From: CAYLPU01 sp964385635 | GTDB lineage: Bacteria > Chloroflexota > Anaerolineae > B4-G1 | Length of the DNA: 55,869 nt | Assembly (NCBI GenBank): GCA_964385635.1 | Contig: CAYLPU010000023.1 | Span: 1 to 55,869 of the forward strand | Reading direction: 5' to 3' | Shown here: positions 43,631-50,847 of the stretch, one piece after another | How the letters are laid out: each line of letters starts with the position of its first letter | Position numbering within the stretch: position 1 is the first letter of the stretch | Program-made: the position numbers and the translations under genes | The notes under the pieces: generated by a model | The model's database searches: none | What the model was told of the DNA's origin: nothing | The model's input: only the letters and a program-made list of their open reading frames with translations

Positions 43631-44386
43631 TTAGACCAATTCCTGAAGTTGATCAGTGTATTGTTCCACGAGGCCGACAATGCGCTCTTGCGGATCGTGC
43701 GGCGTGACGGGAGCGTGAGGCATCTCTGGATCTGCCAACCGGGGAGTTTTCTGGCGCAAGTAGCAGCGTGTCATAGCAGCGTATGGCGCATCTGCCTGCA
43801 TTGCCCAGATGAGCAACTCCCGTGCCTCTGCAGACGCTTCTGGGGCACAGCATAGCAGTAGCAACAACAAGTCGATCTTCATCAACCACAGGGCTCGTTC
43901 GTCCTCCAGGGGACTACGATCCAGGCCAACCAGCTTGATCGTCTCCTCGCCACGACGGGTTCTACCCAATACCCGAGCGCGCAGGAAGTCGAGATGCATG
44001 GACGGGTCCTCAGCCGTGGGGTCCAGCAGGCAAGGTTGGCCGTCACAATCAGGGAAGTGAGCCCACTTTCTATCGTTGCAGCGCCCGCACGAGAGCAACC
44101 AGTTCTGCCAGTCGAACATTCGGTCGGGAAACTTGCTCTTGGGGCAATAGTGCTCGACGTGTGGTGAAGAGACGTGGGCCATCCTGGCTTCGCAGTAAGC
44201 GCACTTGCCGTGGAACGCCACGAAAAGTGCCTGTGCATCAGATCGTACCTGGGCTCGTACAGTGGACCAGAACTGGCTGGCGGTCAGATCCGGGTTTCGC
44301 CTGCGTGCTTCTTCAAAACGCCTATACCAGTCGGCGGCGCGCGCGGCAAATGAGTCAGGTTCAGGCCCGCGCTCCACGCGGATCAT
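43631..44386 (-). CDS. HNH nuclease, Septu PtuB-like
   Basis: A 251-aa protein with a zinc-ribbon HNH core: KCAYCEA, then VEHYCPKSKFPD, then WQNWLLSCGRCNDRK. The VEHYxPK and CGRCN signature is that of PtuB-type and retron-associated HNH proteins. It overlaps the AAA gene by ATGA, the standard order of Septu (ATPase then HNH). Expected role: nuclease effector released on phage infection. The C-terminal helical region (HAPVTPHDPQERIVGLVEQ) is unassigned. Confidence 0.85.
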   Translation of the reverse strand: MIRVERGPEPDSFAARAADWYRRFEEARRRNPDLTASQFWSTVRAQVRSDAQALFVAFHGKCAYCEARMAHVSSPHVEHYCPKSKFPDRMFDWQNWLLSCGRCNDRKWAHFPDCDGQPCLLDPTAEDPSMHLDFLRARVLGRTRRGEETIKLVGLDRSPLEDERALWLMKIDLLLLLLCCAPEASAEARELLIWAMQADAPYAAMTRCYLRQKTPRLADPEMPHAPVTPHDPQERIVGLVEQYTDQLQELV

Positions 44387-45774
44387 GATACCTGCCGGAG
44401 GCGGTCACTCTGGCGTTCGATGGCTTCTTGTAAGGCCTGTGCCAGGCGGCGTTGCTCGGAGTCTTCCAGCGGCGGAGGTAGGCTTTCTTCTTGCCACAGG
44501 CTGAGTTGCTTATATTCCTGCTCCTCTGCTTGAGAAAGTTGACGAGCCTGGCGTTTGCGATGCAGTTTCTGGTAACGTTGGATCTTGCGCTCGACTTGCG
44601 GGGAGCGGGTAGTGGGCAAATCGAAAAGCTCCGTTAGAATCTGATCGGCGCGCCAGGTCTCCACTGCCTCGACTTCACTCCGCGGCTGCACGCCATCGGG
44701 GGTCTGCTCTAACACAACGTTGCCACCAGAACCGGCAACCTGGGCCAGGAAGGGGCTGTGGGTGGCGACGATGAACTGAAGATTCGGGAACTTTTGGCGC
44801 AGCCAGTGGCCGATCTGTCGCTGCCAGGTGGGGTGGACGTGTGCATCCAGTTCGTCAATAAGCACGACGCCTGGGCAATTCATCGGATTATCTTCGTCGG
44901 GAAAGGCGTCGGTCAACCAGCGCAGCAGGTCAATGCCCAGAGCCAACATACTGCGATAACCATCGCTCAGGTCCTGGAAAGGAACCGGTCTCTGATCATT
45001 GATCTGCAGCAAGGCAGCGCGTGCATTGATGTGCAGCATAGTTGGCTGGGGTAACAACTCATCTGCAAAAGCAGTCTTAACCTGGGTCAGAACACGCTGG
45101 CTGTTCTCGTCACCGTCGCGCGCCGTATTGTACAGATCTATGAGCCACTTTGTGGCATTGGTCAGTGCCGCATCCTCGCGAAAGAGGGTGACAAAACGAG
45201 CGGATTTGCGCTCCGCGCATAGAATACGGTCGGCATCCTGAGATCCGCCACTCAAGCGCCGGAACGGTCCATAGCCACATCCCAGCCAACCCGGCTTGCC
45301 CTCGGCGTAGGCGGTCTGCTTGAGGCGGCTCATATCTTTGCTCACCTTTTCACGCTCCCTGGGTGTCCCCATACCTGGCCACTCGACGATCGTGGGCACA
45401 CTGTAGCGCTCCCGCAGCACCTCCGGCAGACGTTCAGGTTCATCGCCAGTGACGATGTAGCGGGCAACGTAGGGCAACTTTTTCTTGAGCCAGTGAGGGG
45501 TGAGGGCGTCACCCTCGGTCCAGAGCAATTCGGCCTCGATCTCGCCGTAGGGTTCACCCCGACGCACCCAACCCTCCACTATTGGCAGCAGTTGGTGCAC
45601 GGCAACCGGCCCGGCCAGCGCGACGCCGATGGCCTGAAGCAAGGTGCTTTTGCCCAGGCCGTTCTGTCCCAGTAGGACTGTCCACGTGCGCACGTCTTTT
45701 TTGCCTGCGGCAAAATCTAAGTCAAAGTTAGCAAAGCACTTGATGTTCTTCAGGATGATCTTTCTCAGATACAT
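44383..45774 (-). CDS. AAA/ABC-type ATPase, Septu PtuA-like
   Basis: A 463-aa ATPase of the AAA_15/21 SMC-like group. Walker A GQNGLGKS at 36-43, signature-like LSDGYRSMLALG, Walker B VVLIDELDAHVHPTW, H-loop FIVATHSPFLAQ, and a charged C-terminal helix. The start MYLRKIILKN at 45774 follows GGGAGGG; a longer frame from 45801 is not needed. It pairs with the HNH gene. Septu type I is the closest known arrangement; other HNH/ATPase pairs (for example retron cassettes) look similar, but I see no reverse transcriptase. Confidence 0.85.
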   Translation of the reverse strand: MYLRKIILKNIKCFANFDLDFAAGKKDVRTWTVLLGQNGLGKSTLLQAIGVALAGPVAVHQLLPIVEGWVRRGEPYGEIEAELLWTEGDALTPHWLKKKLPYVARYIVTGDEPERLPEVLRERYSVPTIVEWPGMGTPREREKVSKDMSRLKQTAYAEGKPGWLGCGYGPFRRLSGGSQDADRILCAERKSARFVTLFREDAALTNATKWLIDLYNTARDGDENSQRVLTQVKTAFADELLPQPTMLHINARAALLQINDQRPVPFQDLSDGYRSMLALGIDLLRWLTDAFPDEDNPMNCPGVVLIDELDAHVHPTWQRQIGHWLRQKFPNLQFIVATHSPFLAQVAGSGGNVVLEQTPDGVQPRSEVEAVETWRADQILTELFDLPTTRSPQVERKIQRYQKLHRKRQARQLSQAEEQEYKQLSLWQEESLPPPLEDSEQRRLAQALQEAIERQSDRLRQVS

Positions 45775-45815
45775 AGCTGCCCTCCCTCTAGCATCGCCCA
45801 CCGATTTCTACGGCT

Positions 45816-45845
45816 ATTGTACCACACTTTGCTCACCCGCTCCAA
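45816..45845 (-). promoter_or_regulatory. Possible promoter of the AAA/HNH pair
   Basis: On the minus strand TTGGAG (45845-45840), 18 bp, TACAAT (45821-45816). The -10 is good and the -35 weak. It lies about 42 nt upstream of the AAA start. Confidence 0.35.
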
Positions 45846-45849
45846 CGAT

Positions 45850-46020
45850 TGGTGCGTCAATCTGCGCGTCCGCTGAATCACTGACTCCACTGAACCCTCT
45901 GAGGTCACTGAAGCCCCCTTCGGCTCCGCTCAGGGCAGGCATTTCAGTGTGATCACTTCTCTCAGTGTGTTCAGTGATTCCTGCTCCGCTGGCCCGTTGA
46001 ATCGCTGAACCGCTGATCAT
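45850..46020. repeat. TTCAGTGATTC-type repeats with decayed methyltransferase-tail fragment
   Basis: Many CAGTGATTC/GAATCACTG units in both orientations, the 24-bp CCTTCGGCTCC repeat (45917-45940) and, on the minus strand near 45857-45880, a frame reading SADAQIDA that resembles TDAEIDALVYELYG of the methyltransferase tail. No gene here. Confidence 0.6.
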
Positions 46021-46027
46021 CATCCCT

Positions 46028-46132
46028 TCAGTCGCGCTCGACCAGCCACAGGCACAGCCGCTCAAAGTCGCGCGGCGAGAGTTTGTCGAAGGGTAGGGTG
46101 TGGGTTGTTCCGGTGATGGTAGGTTGGGTCAA
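46028..46132 (-). pseudogene. Truncated start of an NTPase/nuclease-type gene (34 aa)
   Basis: TTG start with AGGAGG eight bases upstream; the product opens MTQPTITG and contains KLSPRDFERLCLWLVER. That F-x2-L-x3-DFERLCLWLV pattern is the N-terminus of large NACHT/restriction-type defence proteins, whose remainder is absent. The frame ends in TGA inside repeats. Confidence 0.55.
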
Positions 46133-46293
46133 GGATTCGCCTCCTGTGAGGTGTACCCGGCGATGGCCTCGGAGTTGAGCAGAAAGAAGTAGCCGACGGC
46201 GAAGTGGGCGCGGATGGAATCGGCCAAAAGCGCGTTGATTTCGGGAGCCAGTTCCCGGGTGCGGTTGTCTATGATGTCGTGGGCAGGCATCAT
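46129..46293 (-). pseudogene. Helicase 5'-end remnant (copy H2)
   Basis: A 54-codon frame. Its first 39 residues (AHDIIDNRTRELAPEINALL, then ADSIRAHFAVGYFFL) match the start of the helicase at 41794, then diverge to a stop. It overlaps the truncated NTPase start by 4 nt. Confidence 0.9.
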
Positions 46294-46455
46294 TTTCTCC
46301 TTTTCGCTCCGGTTCCTGGAAGACGCCCAGGACAATGACACAATCCGTGTCTCTACCTGGCCACATGCTCGTACATCGCGGTATGTGCCACTGTCAATAT
46401 GCAAGGGACGCGCCAGGACCGGTTCATAGATGGCTGAGGATGGCGCATAGACGTC

Positions 46456-48099
46456 TTATTCGGTTGGCAAATAACATCTCCACCGTCTCTCCCCTTCGGG
46501 CTTCAGTAGTCCCAGATTGCACAGTTGTTCTGCAACACGAGTGGCCTGGCGGCGAGAAATGCCCAACGTGCTACGTATGTCCTTGTTCTTCACAAACCCT
46601 CGTCGCTCCAGGATTGGCTCCAGCGCCACATATTCTGGAGGTCTCTCGGGTATCACTCCCGTTTCCGGTGAACACAGTTCATACACTCGCCCGCCCTTCC
46701 TGGGCAATCGAACAATTCCTTTACGGATCAAGTCCTTGATGTCCCGCGAGGCCGTGTATAAGTCTACTCCTACTAACTTCTGATAAGCGCGGCTGGTGAA
46801 CGTGCCACCGTGTTCCCTGGCGTATGCCAGGAGCCGCTTCTGATCGCCGCTCAGCCCCAGGGGCTCGAACTGTTTGAGCCAGCGGGCGGTCTCCCGGGCG
46901 TAGACGGGGGTGTTGCGCAGCACCACGGTGAAAACTACCTCGGCCTCCAGCCGGAATTCTGGTGGGTAGAGCCCTTCACGCTCCATCACCTCGAACATGC
47001 GGGGGACTCCTTCTCCCTGCTCGCGCATATAGTCCCAATCGGTCAGCACACGGACGATGCGTGGGTTGCGCGAGGCGTGGATGCGCTCACGGCGGCGGAG
47101 ACGTTCCAGAGTGACCGGTTCCACCAACTGGCCGGGACTGCGGACTTCCAAACGATCGTCGAACATCCAGATTTCGATGCCCAAGCCCTCGTAGCCGTAG
47201 TCGCGGTGGGCGACTCCGTTGACGATGGCCTCCTGCCAGGCGAAGGTGGGATATTCCAGCCGTTCCTCGAAGAACAGATCCACAAGACGCTGGCGCTCGC
47301 GGATGTGAGGTTCAATGGCCTGGTAAGTCATCTCGATGAGCCGTACCAAAGGCGCCTCCAGCCAGGCCCGTTTCACGATGTTCAATTCCGCCCCCAGGCG
47401 ACGTTCTGTGCCCTCGTATTTGACAAAGTCTATCCCACACCGGGGATGCCACCGGCCAGGATCTTTGCCGAAGAGCAACAACGCCGCCAGGGAGAGAATC
47501 AGCCGCCCGTCTCGCGGTTCGGCCAGCCGGTAGTGCTGCAGCAGTTCTTGGTCAGACTGCACCAGGCCAGTGCGCTCCCGGAACTCCGTCAGCAGGGATC
47601 CATCCAGGTCGGATAGGGATGCGGCGGGGACAAAGCGTGCTTCGGCCACACGGCGGCGCTTGCCGGCCTTGATGGATTCGATCTGGTCGGCCGGGAAGGG
47701 CATGTTGCTTTCGCCGATGCGCAGCAGGTAGCGTCCGTCAGTGAGTTGGTGCACTTCAGGACTCCAGTCCGTCTCGAAGAGCAGGGTTTTCTTGCCCTGA
47801 AGTTCCCCCTGGCGGAAGCGGACTTTCAGAGGTGGACGGACGTGGGTTTCCGCTACGCGACGCGACATCTCCAGGCGGTCGTCCGGGTAGTCCATCCCGG
47901 TAACAGTACCATCGTCCTCCAGGCCCAGGACCAGGATGCCGCCATCGGCGTTGGCCATCGCGGTCAGGGTCTCGGCCACGTCCCGGGCGACGTCCCGCAC
48001 ACTGCGCCGTCGTGGGCTGCCGGTCGCGCGGTCATAGCAGCTCTTTCGTTCGAAGAAAGGCCCCTCTTCGCGGCGGAGTATCCATTCTACGTTGTCCAT
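46456..48099 (-). CDS. AlbA_2/Schlafen-type ATP-binding protein, 547 aa
   Basis: N-terminal AlbA_2 (Schlafen AAA_4-like) domain: FFERKSCYD, ETLTAMANADGGILVLGLED, near residues 12-130. A C-terminal HATPase_c_4 part follows (YPTFAWQEAIVNGVAHRDYG, DDRLEVRSPG) and then winged-helix segments (DKRLLAYAREHGG-like, RSTLGISRRQATRVAEQL). Often annotated as divergent AAA ATP-dependent DNA/RNA-binding regulators and frequent in defence islands. ATG at 48099 shares its A with the stop of the upstream helicase-start remnant (TAATG), so translation can be coupled to that 35-aa peptide. Full length and intact. Confidence 0.88.
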   Translation of the reverse strand: MDNVEWILRREEGPFFERKSCYDRATGSPRRRSVRDVARDVAETLTAMANADGGILVLGLEDDGTVTGMDYPDDRLEMSRRVAETHVRPPLKVRFRQGELQGKKTLLFETDWSPEVHQLTDGRYLLRIGESNMPFPADQIESIKAGKRRRVAEARFVPAASLSDLDGSLLTEFRERTGLVQSDQELLQHYRLAEPRDGRLILSLAALLLFGKDPGRWHPRCGIDFVKYEGTERRLGAELNIVKRAWLEAPLVRLIEMTYQAIEPHIRERQRLVDLFFEERLEYPTFAWQEAIVNGVAHRDYGYEGLGIEIWMFDDRLEVRSPGQLVEPVTLERLRRRERIHASRNPRIVRVLTDWDYMREQGEGVPRMFEVMEREGLYPPEFRLEAEVVFTVVLRNTPVYARETARWLKQFEPLGLSGDQKRLLAYAREHGGTFTSRAYQKLVGVDLYTASRDIKDLIRKGIVRLPRKGGRVYELCSPETGVIPERPPEYVALEPILERRGFVKNKDIRSTLGISRRQATRVAEQLCNLGLLKPEGERRWRCYLPTE

Positions 48100-48206
48100 T
48101 ACTGATTTCTCCCTGACGTGAAGTGAGCACGGATGGAATCGGCCAAGAAGTTGTTGATTTCGGGAGCCAGTTCCCGGGTGCGGTTGTCTATGATGTCGTG
48201 GGGCAT
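48099..48206 (-). CDS. 35-aa leader derived from the helicase 5' end (copy H3)
   Basis: ATG at 48206, 35 codons, TAA. The product starts MPHDIIDNRTRELAPEINNF and runs to RAHF before leaving the helicase sequence. Its stop overlaps the AlbA_2 start as TAATG. It is either a relic or a working leader that delivers ribosomes to the AlbA_2 gene. Confidence 0.75.
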   Translation of the reverse strand: MPHDIIDNRTRELAPEINNFLADSIRAHFTSGRNQ

Positions 48207-48236
48207 GGGGTACTCTCCATTCTGACTTCCAAATGC

Positions 48237-48265
48237 TTGACATATCTGACCTGGTCGTGTATAAT
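48237..48265 (+). promoter_or_regulatory. Consensus sigma-70 promoter of a small RNA
   Basis: TTGACA (48237-48242), 17 bp, TATAAT (48260-48265) on the plus strand, against the direction of all neighbouring genes. A terminator follows about 80 nt later. Confidence 0.85.
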
Positions 48266-48270
48266 AGTCC

Positions 48271-48350
48271 TAGTTCGGCCGAATACTGCCCGTAATGGTG
48301 GGTGCCCCTGTGGGGCTAGGCCGTGCCCCCTAACCACGGGGGCATTTTTT
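48271..48350 (+). ncRNA. Small RNA of about 80 nt, opposite and beside a DUF3800 gene
   Basis: Bounded by a perfect promoter and a rho-independent terminator, with no ORF. CCTAG (48269-48273) can close with CTAGG (48316-48320) around an inner GCCCC-TGT-GGGGC hairpin (near 48303-48315), followed by the terminator stem. It converges on the DUF3800 pseudogene. Conserved structured RNAs have been reported next to DUF3800 genes (the DUF3800 RNA motifs), so this may be one of them; I cannot confirm a match. Confidence 0.65.
48324..48350 (+). terminator. Rho-independent terminator of the small RNA
   Basis: Perfect 7-bp stem TGCCCCC (48324-48330) and GGGGGCA (48338-48344), loop TAACCAC, then six Ts (48345-48350). 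The pseudogene stop codon overlaps the end of the T-run. Confidence 0.9.
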
Positions 48351-48749
48351 ATTTCCCGGACAAGTCCCTGAGAACCCTGGTTCGCATTCCCTGCTCGAAC
48401 AACGCTTGCATAGCAGGCTGTTCCTCTGTAGCGCCCCGGACGAGGCCACAAACTGCATCCGCCAATCGAATCAGGGCATCGTTCTCATCCTTGAGACCTC
48501 TCACTTTCTTGGAAAGTGCAGCTTACCCTCAAAGATTGGTCTCTCCAGCACTTGGCGGATATAGGCTAGTCGCCGGTTGTATCTGGTCTTGATCCACTTC
48601 CTTCGCCCCTTTCGGGAGTCTCGTTCGATGTCTTCGCAAACCTGGCAAAGTTGGTCTCTCTCTTCGTCAGCGATGACAACGGCGACGATGAACAACTCAC
48701 CTCGCGTATCCTGGCCAGTTTCATCAACGTAGCAGAAGAATTTGTGCAT
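48349..48749 (-). pseudogene. DUF3800 protein gene with internal deletion and frameshift
   Basis: From ATG 48749 the N-terminal part MHKFFCYVDETGQDT carries the DUF3800 DET/DES motif (RNase H-like fold), running to LERPIFEGKLHF and a TGA near 48510. In another frame the typical C-terminus continues: KVRGLKDENDALIRLADAV and so on to LRDLSGK and TAA at 48349. Intact members are near 200-230 aa, so roughly 60 codons are missing at about 48510 together with a frame change. GGAGGT lies 13 nt before the start. Clearly broken. Confidence 0.85.
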
Positions 48750-48805
48750 TATTGTTACGAATACCTCCATACGGCAGTCTCGCGGTGCGTTTTCTCTCAC
48801 CCTAC

Positions 48806-48934
48806 TCAGCGGCTCAGTGATTCAACCACCCCAATCTCCTCCTCCGTCAACCCATACAACTCATACACCAGCGCGTCAATCTGCCGGTCGGTGACCTCGA
48901 TTTGCCACTGGTAGAGTTCCTTGTCGGTGGGGGA
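48806..48934 (-). pseudogene. Methyltransferase 3'-tail remnant (copy T7)
   Basis: Reads DKELYQWQIEVTDRQIDALV then YELYGLTEEEIGVVESLSR and TGA. The first residues (a coiled linker before the tail) are preserved as well. A CGAAA-rich palindrome separates it from copy T6. Confidence 0.88.
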
Positions 48935-48937
48935 TTC

Positions 48938-49020
48938 TGAAACACGAAACCCACGAAAAGGGGCGAAAGCCACGAAGCACCCCTTTCGTGTCTTTCGCGC
49001 ACTTTCGCGTCCTTCGTGGT
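48938..49020. repeat. CGAAA-rich palindromic repeat
   Basis: ACGAAA/TTTCGT units in inverted order (CCACGAAAAGGGGCGAAAG near 48952 and its partners near 48980-49018). The same element follows copies T8, T4 and the intact methyltransferase, so it travels with the 3' tail. Confidence 0.8.
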
Positions 49021-49140
49021 TCAAACGCCCTCCACAAGCGCAATCTCCTCCTCCGTCAACCCATACAACTCGTACACCAGCGCGTCAATCTGCTTGTCCG
49101 TCGCTTCGATCTGACGGCGATAGAGGTCATGATCGGCCTT
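49021..49140 (-). pseudogene. Methyltransferase 3'-tail remnant (copy T6)
   Basis: Reads KADHDLYRRQIEATDKQIDA then LVYELYGLTEEEIALVEGV and TGA. It directly follows the two-gene membrane module (stop at 49174). Confidence 0.9.
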
Positions 49141-49173
49141 GGGTTTTAGCTGGCGTCAGCATACTGACACAGC

Positions 49174-49563
49174 TTAGACAGAGCGAACCTTGTCCCCGAT
49201 TCTCACGGCTAAATCCTCAGCAATGGGCAAGACTTGATCTTCGTACACTTGCAACTTACGTCTTCGAATTTCGAGGCGAGATCTTAGGGATAGAGGATCA
49301 CTAATCCATTCATCCAGGGACTGCCCGCGCACTTGATACGTCAAGGTTCGTGCCCGTGACATTTTGTCCTGCACGTGATAGACTTTCACCCGCCCTTTTA
49401 CTGTCTCTATTGCCCCGAGATTATCACCGGTCTCCGGATCAAGAAGGTGATCGCCCTCTAAGAAGATCACAAACTCCATGTTTTCTTTAACTCCGTCCTC
49501 GCTTCCCACATTCAGGACAACTTCTTCATCACTCAGAATTCGAGCAACCTTTCCTATTATCAT
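49174..49563 (-). CDS. 129-aa protein with FlgT-C-like fold, partner of the membrane protein upstream
   Basis: Begins MIIGKVARILSDEEVVLNVG, with SEDGVKENMEFVIFLEGD as in FlgT C-terminal/translocation-type beta barrels, followed by DPETGDNLGAIETVKGRVKV and a helical basic end (RSRLEIRRRKLQVYEDQVL). No transmembrane segment. The start overlaps the upstream gene by ATGA. The same G-x-x-x-N-L-x-V-G-T sequence pattern occurs in the partner, suggesting both use this fold. Function unknown; likely a membrane-associated complex inserted as defence cargo. Confidence 0.6.
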   Translation of the reverse strand: MIIGKVARILSDEEVVLNVGSEDGVKENMEFVIFLEGDHLLDPETGDNLGAIETVKGRVKVYHVQDKMSRARTLTYQVRGQSLDEWISDPLSLRSRLEIRRRKLQVYEDQVLPIAEDLAVRIGDKVRSV

Positions 49564-50342
49564 TGTAGGCCCTCCTCTTGCGCGACTTGATCTGACTCGG
49601 TGCGGGTGAGAGAATCGCAGATAGTCTCCAGATACTGTCGGATCGTCATTAGGTCTTCAAGAGACAGACTGCGCAGTTCTTGAGGAATGTATGGCACAGC
49701 AAAGTTCCTCGGCGGGTCTATGCGCTTTTCCTGCCTTAGCCGTGTCATTGCCTGATTCCAGAATTCTCGATCCGATCGGTCTAGGACGACTGCCTGCGAA
49801 CAGTTGTTTTCGGCTTGCACGTATGTCACCCGTACTAGGCCAAGCGGCCGTTCGATGTGCTGTCCATCGGACGTGTAGTGGTCTATTCGATGAACTAGCA
49901 ACTGCGTGCCCACCTGTAGATTCTCTTTCCTACCAATGTTAAGCATTACCCCTATCCTCCCTTCTTCCACCGGCAAAATAGCCACGGCCCGGACATTGAC
50001 CTGGATTGTGTCATCTAGGCGCCTTGCTTTTTCGAGAGTCGCAAATTCATTTATCAACTCTGTCAGTGTTTTGACTTTCTGTTGGTGATTGTAGTAAAGC
50101 CCTTCCATCGCAGTCCGCCGTTTTCGCTCCCGAAGCCACTTTAGACCTAACAGGACTGCGGCTAGCAGCGCTGCGATGACGGTCAAGAAGCACAGTATCC
50201 AGAACAATAGTGTAAGTCCAGCCTGCGCGTACTGAAGATAAGTTCCGATAGCACCTATGAGCCAAACGGAAAAACGTACCCACGGTACCCACGGTGAATG
50301 CAAGAGCTTTGACCAGAATGCTTGCTCTAAATCAGTATTCAC
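49560..50342 (-). CDS. Two-TM membrane protein, 260 aa
   Basis: Two hydrophobic helices near residues 20-65 (VRFSVWLIGAIGTYL and LTLLFWILCFLTVIAALLAA), a basic RERKRR, a coiled segment and a soluble part containing GVMLNIGRKENLQVGTQLLV and a C-terminal helical end. GTG at 50342 with GAGAGG. The stop codon of tail copy T5 lies 4 bases before the start, so the gene begins exactly where the remnant ends. I do not recognise a named family; a sensor or effector membrane protein in the cargo array is inferred. Confidence 0.7.
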   Translation of the reverse strand: MNTDLEQAFWSKLLHSPWVPWVRFSVWLIGAIGTYLQYAQAGLTLLFWILCFLTVIAALLAAVLLGLKWLRERKRRTAMEGLYYNHQQKVKTLTELINEFATLEKARRLDDTIQVNVRAVAILPVEEGRIGVMLNIGRKENLQVGTQLLVHRIDHYTSDGQHIERPLGLVRVTYVQAENNCSQAVVLDRSDREFWNQAMTRLRQEKRIDPPRNFAVPYIPQELRSLSLEDLMTIRQYLETICDSLTRTESDQVAQEEGLQ

Positions 50343-50345
50343 CTC

Positions 50346-50434
50346 TCACACCCTCGCACTCTCTTTTTCCATCAACTCATACAACTCATACACCAGCGCA
50401 TCAATCTCCGCGTCTGTGCTTTGGATCACGAAAC
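50346..50434 (-). pseudogene. Methyltransferase 3'-tail remnant (copy T5)
   Basis: Reads STDAEIDALVYELYELMEKE then SARV and TGA: the tail with a divergent last third. Its upstream half belongs to a 130-bp segment identical to 52018-52147. Confidence 0.85.
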
Positions 50435-50520
50435 ACGCGAAAGGCCACGAAAAGCGCGAAACCTTTTCGCGCCTTTCGCCTGTTTTCGTGTCATTCGTGG
50501 TTCAAACGCCCTCCACCACC
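50391..50520. repeat. 130-bp segment duplicated at 52018-52147
   Basis: Apparently identical, offset 1627 bp. It contains part of one methyltransferase tail, a CGAAA palindrome (GCGCGAAACC/TTTTCGCGCC) and the beginning of the next tail. The second copy overlaps the true end of the methyltransferase gene, so the duplication is recent. Confidence 0.9.
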
Positions 50521-50549
50521 CCAATCTCCTCCCCCGCTAGCCCATTGAA
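50502..50549 (-). pseudogene. Methyltransferase 3'-tail remnant (copy T4, short)
   Basis: Reads NGLAGEEIGVVEGV and TGA; the upstream part is replaced by TTCAGCGATTC repeats. Confidence 0.75.
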
Positions 50550-50611
50550 TCGCTGAAGCGCTGAGTTCGCTGAAACCGCTGATCGTCATCCCTTCAGCGT
50601 CCTCATCCCCC

Positions 50612-50706
50612 TCAGCGTTTCAGCGATTCGACGACCTCAATCTCCTCCTCCGTCAACCCGTACAACCCATACACCAGCGCGTCGATCTCCACGCGTACTT
50701 GCTGAA
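50612..50706 (-). pseudogene. Methyltransferase 3'-tail remnant (copy T3)
   Basis: Reads QQVRVEIDALVYGLYGLTEE then EIEVVESLKR and TGA. Flanked on both sides by TTCAGTGATTC-type repeats. The remainder of 50707-50847 holds only such repeats. Confidence 0.85.
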
Positions 50707-50847
50707 TCACTGAAGCCCCTTCAGTGTGCTCACTCCACTCAGGTGGTTCAGTGATTCCTCCTACGTTGGCCCGTTGAACCGCTGATAGGCCTCCTTGTCC
50801 GCGAGGATAGACCCAGCGGCTAGCTCGCAGTACAGTTTTGACATTCG

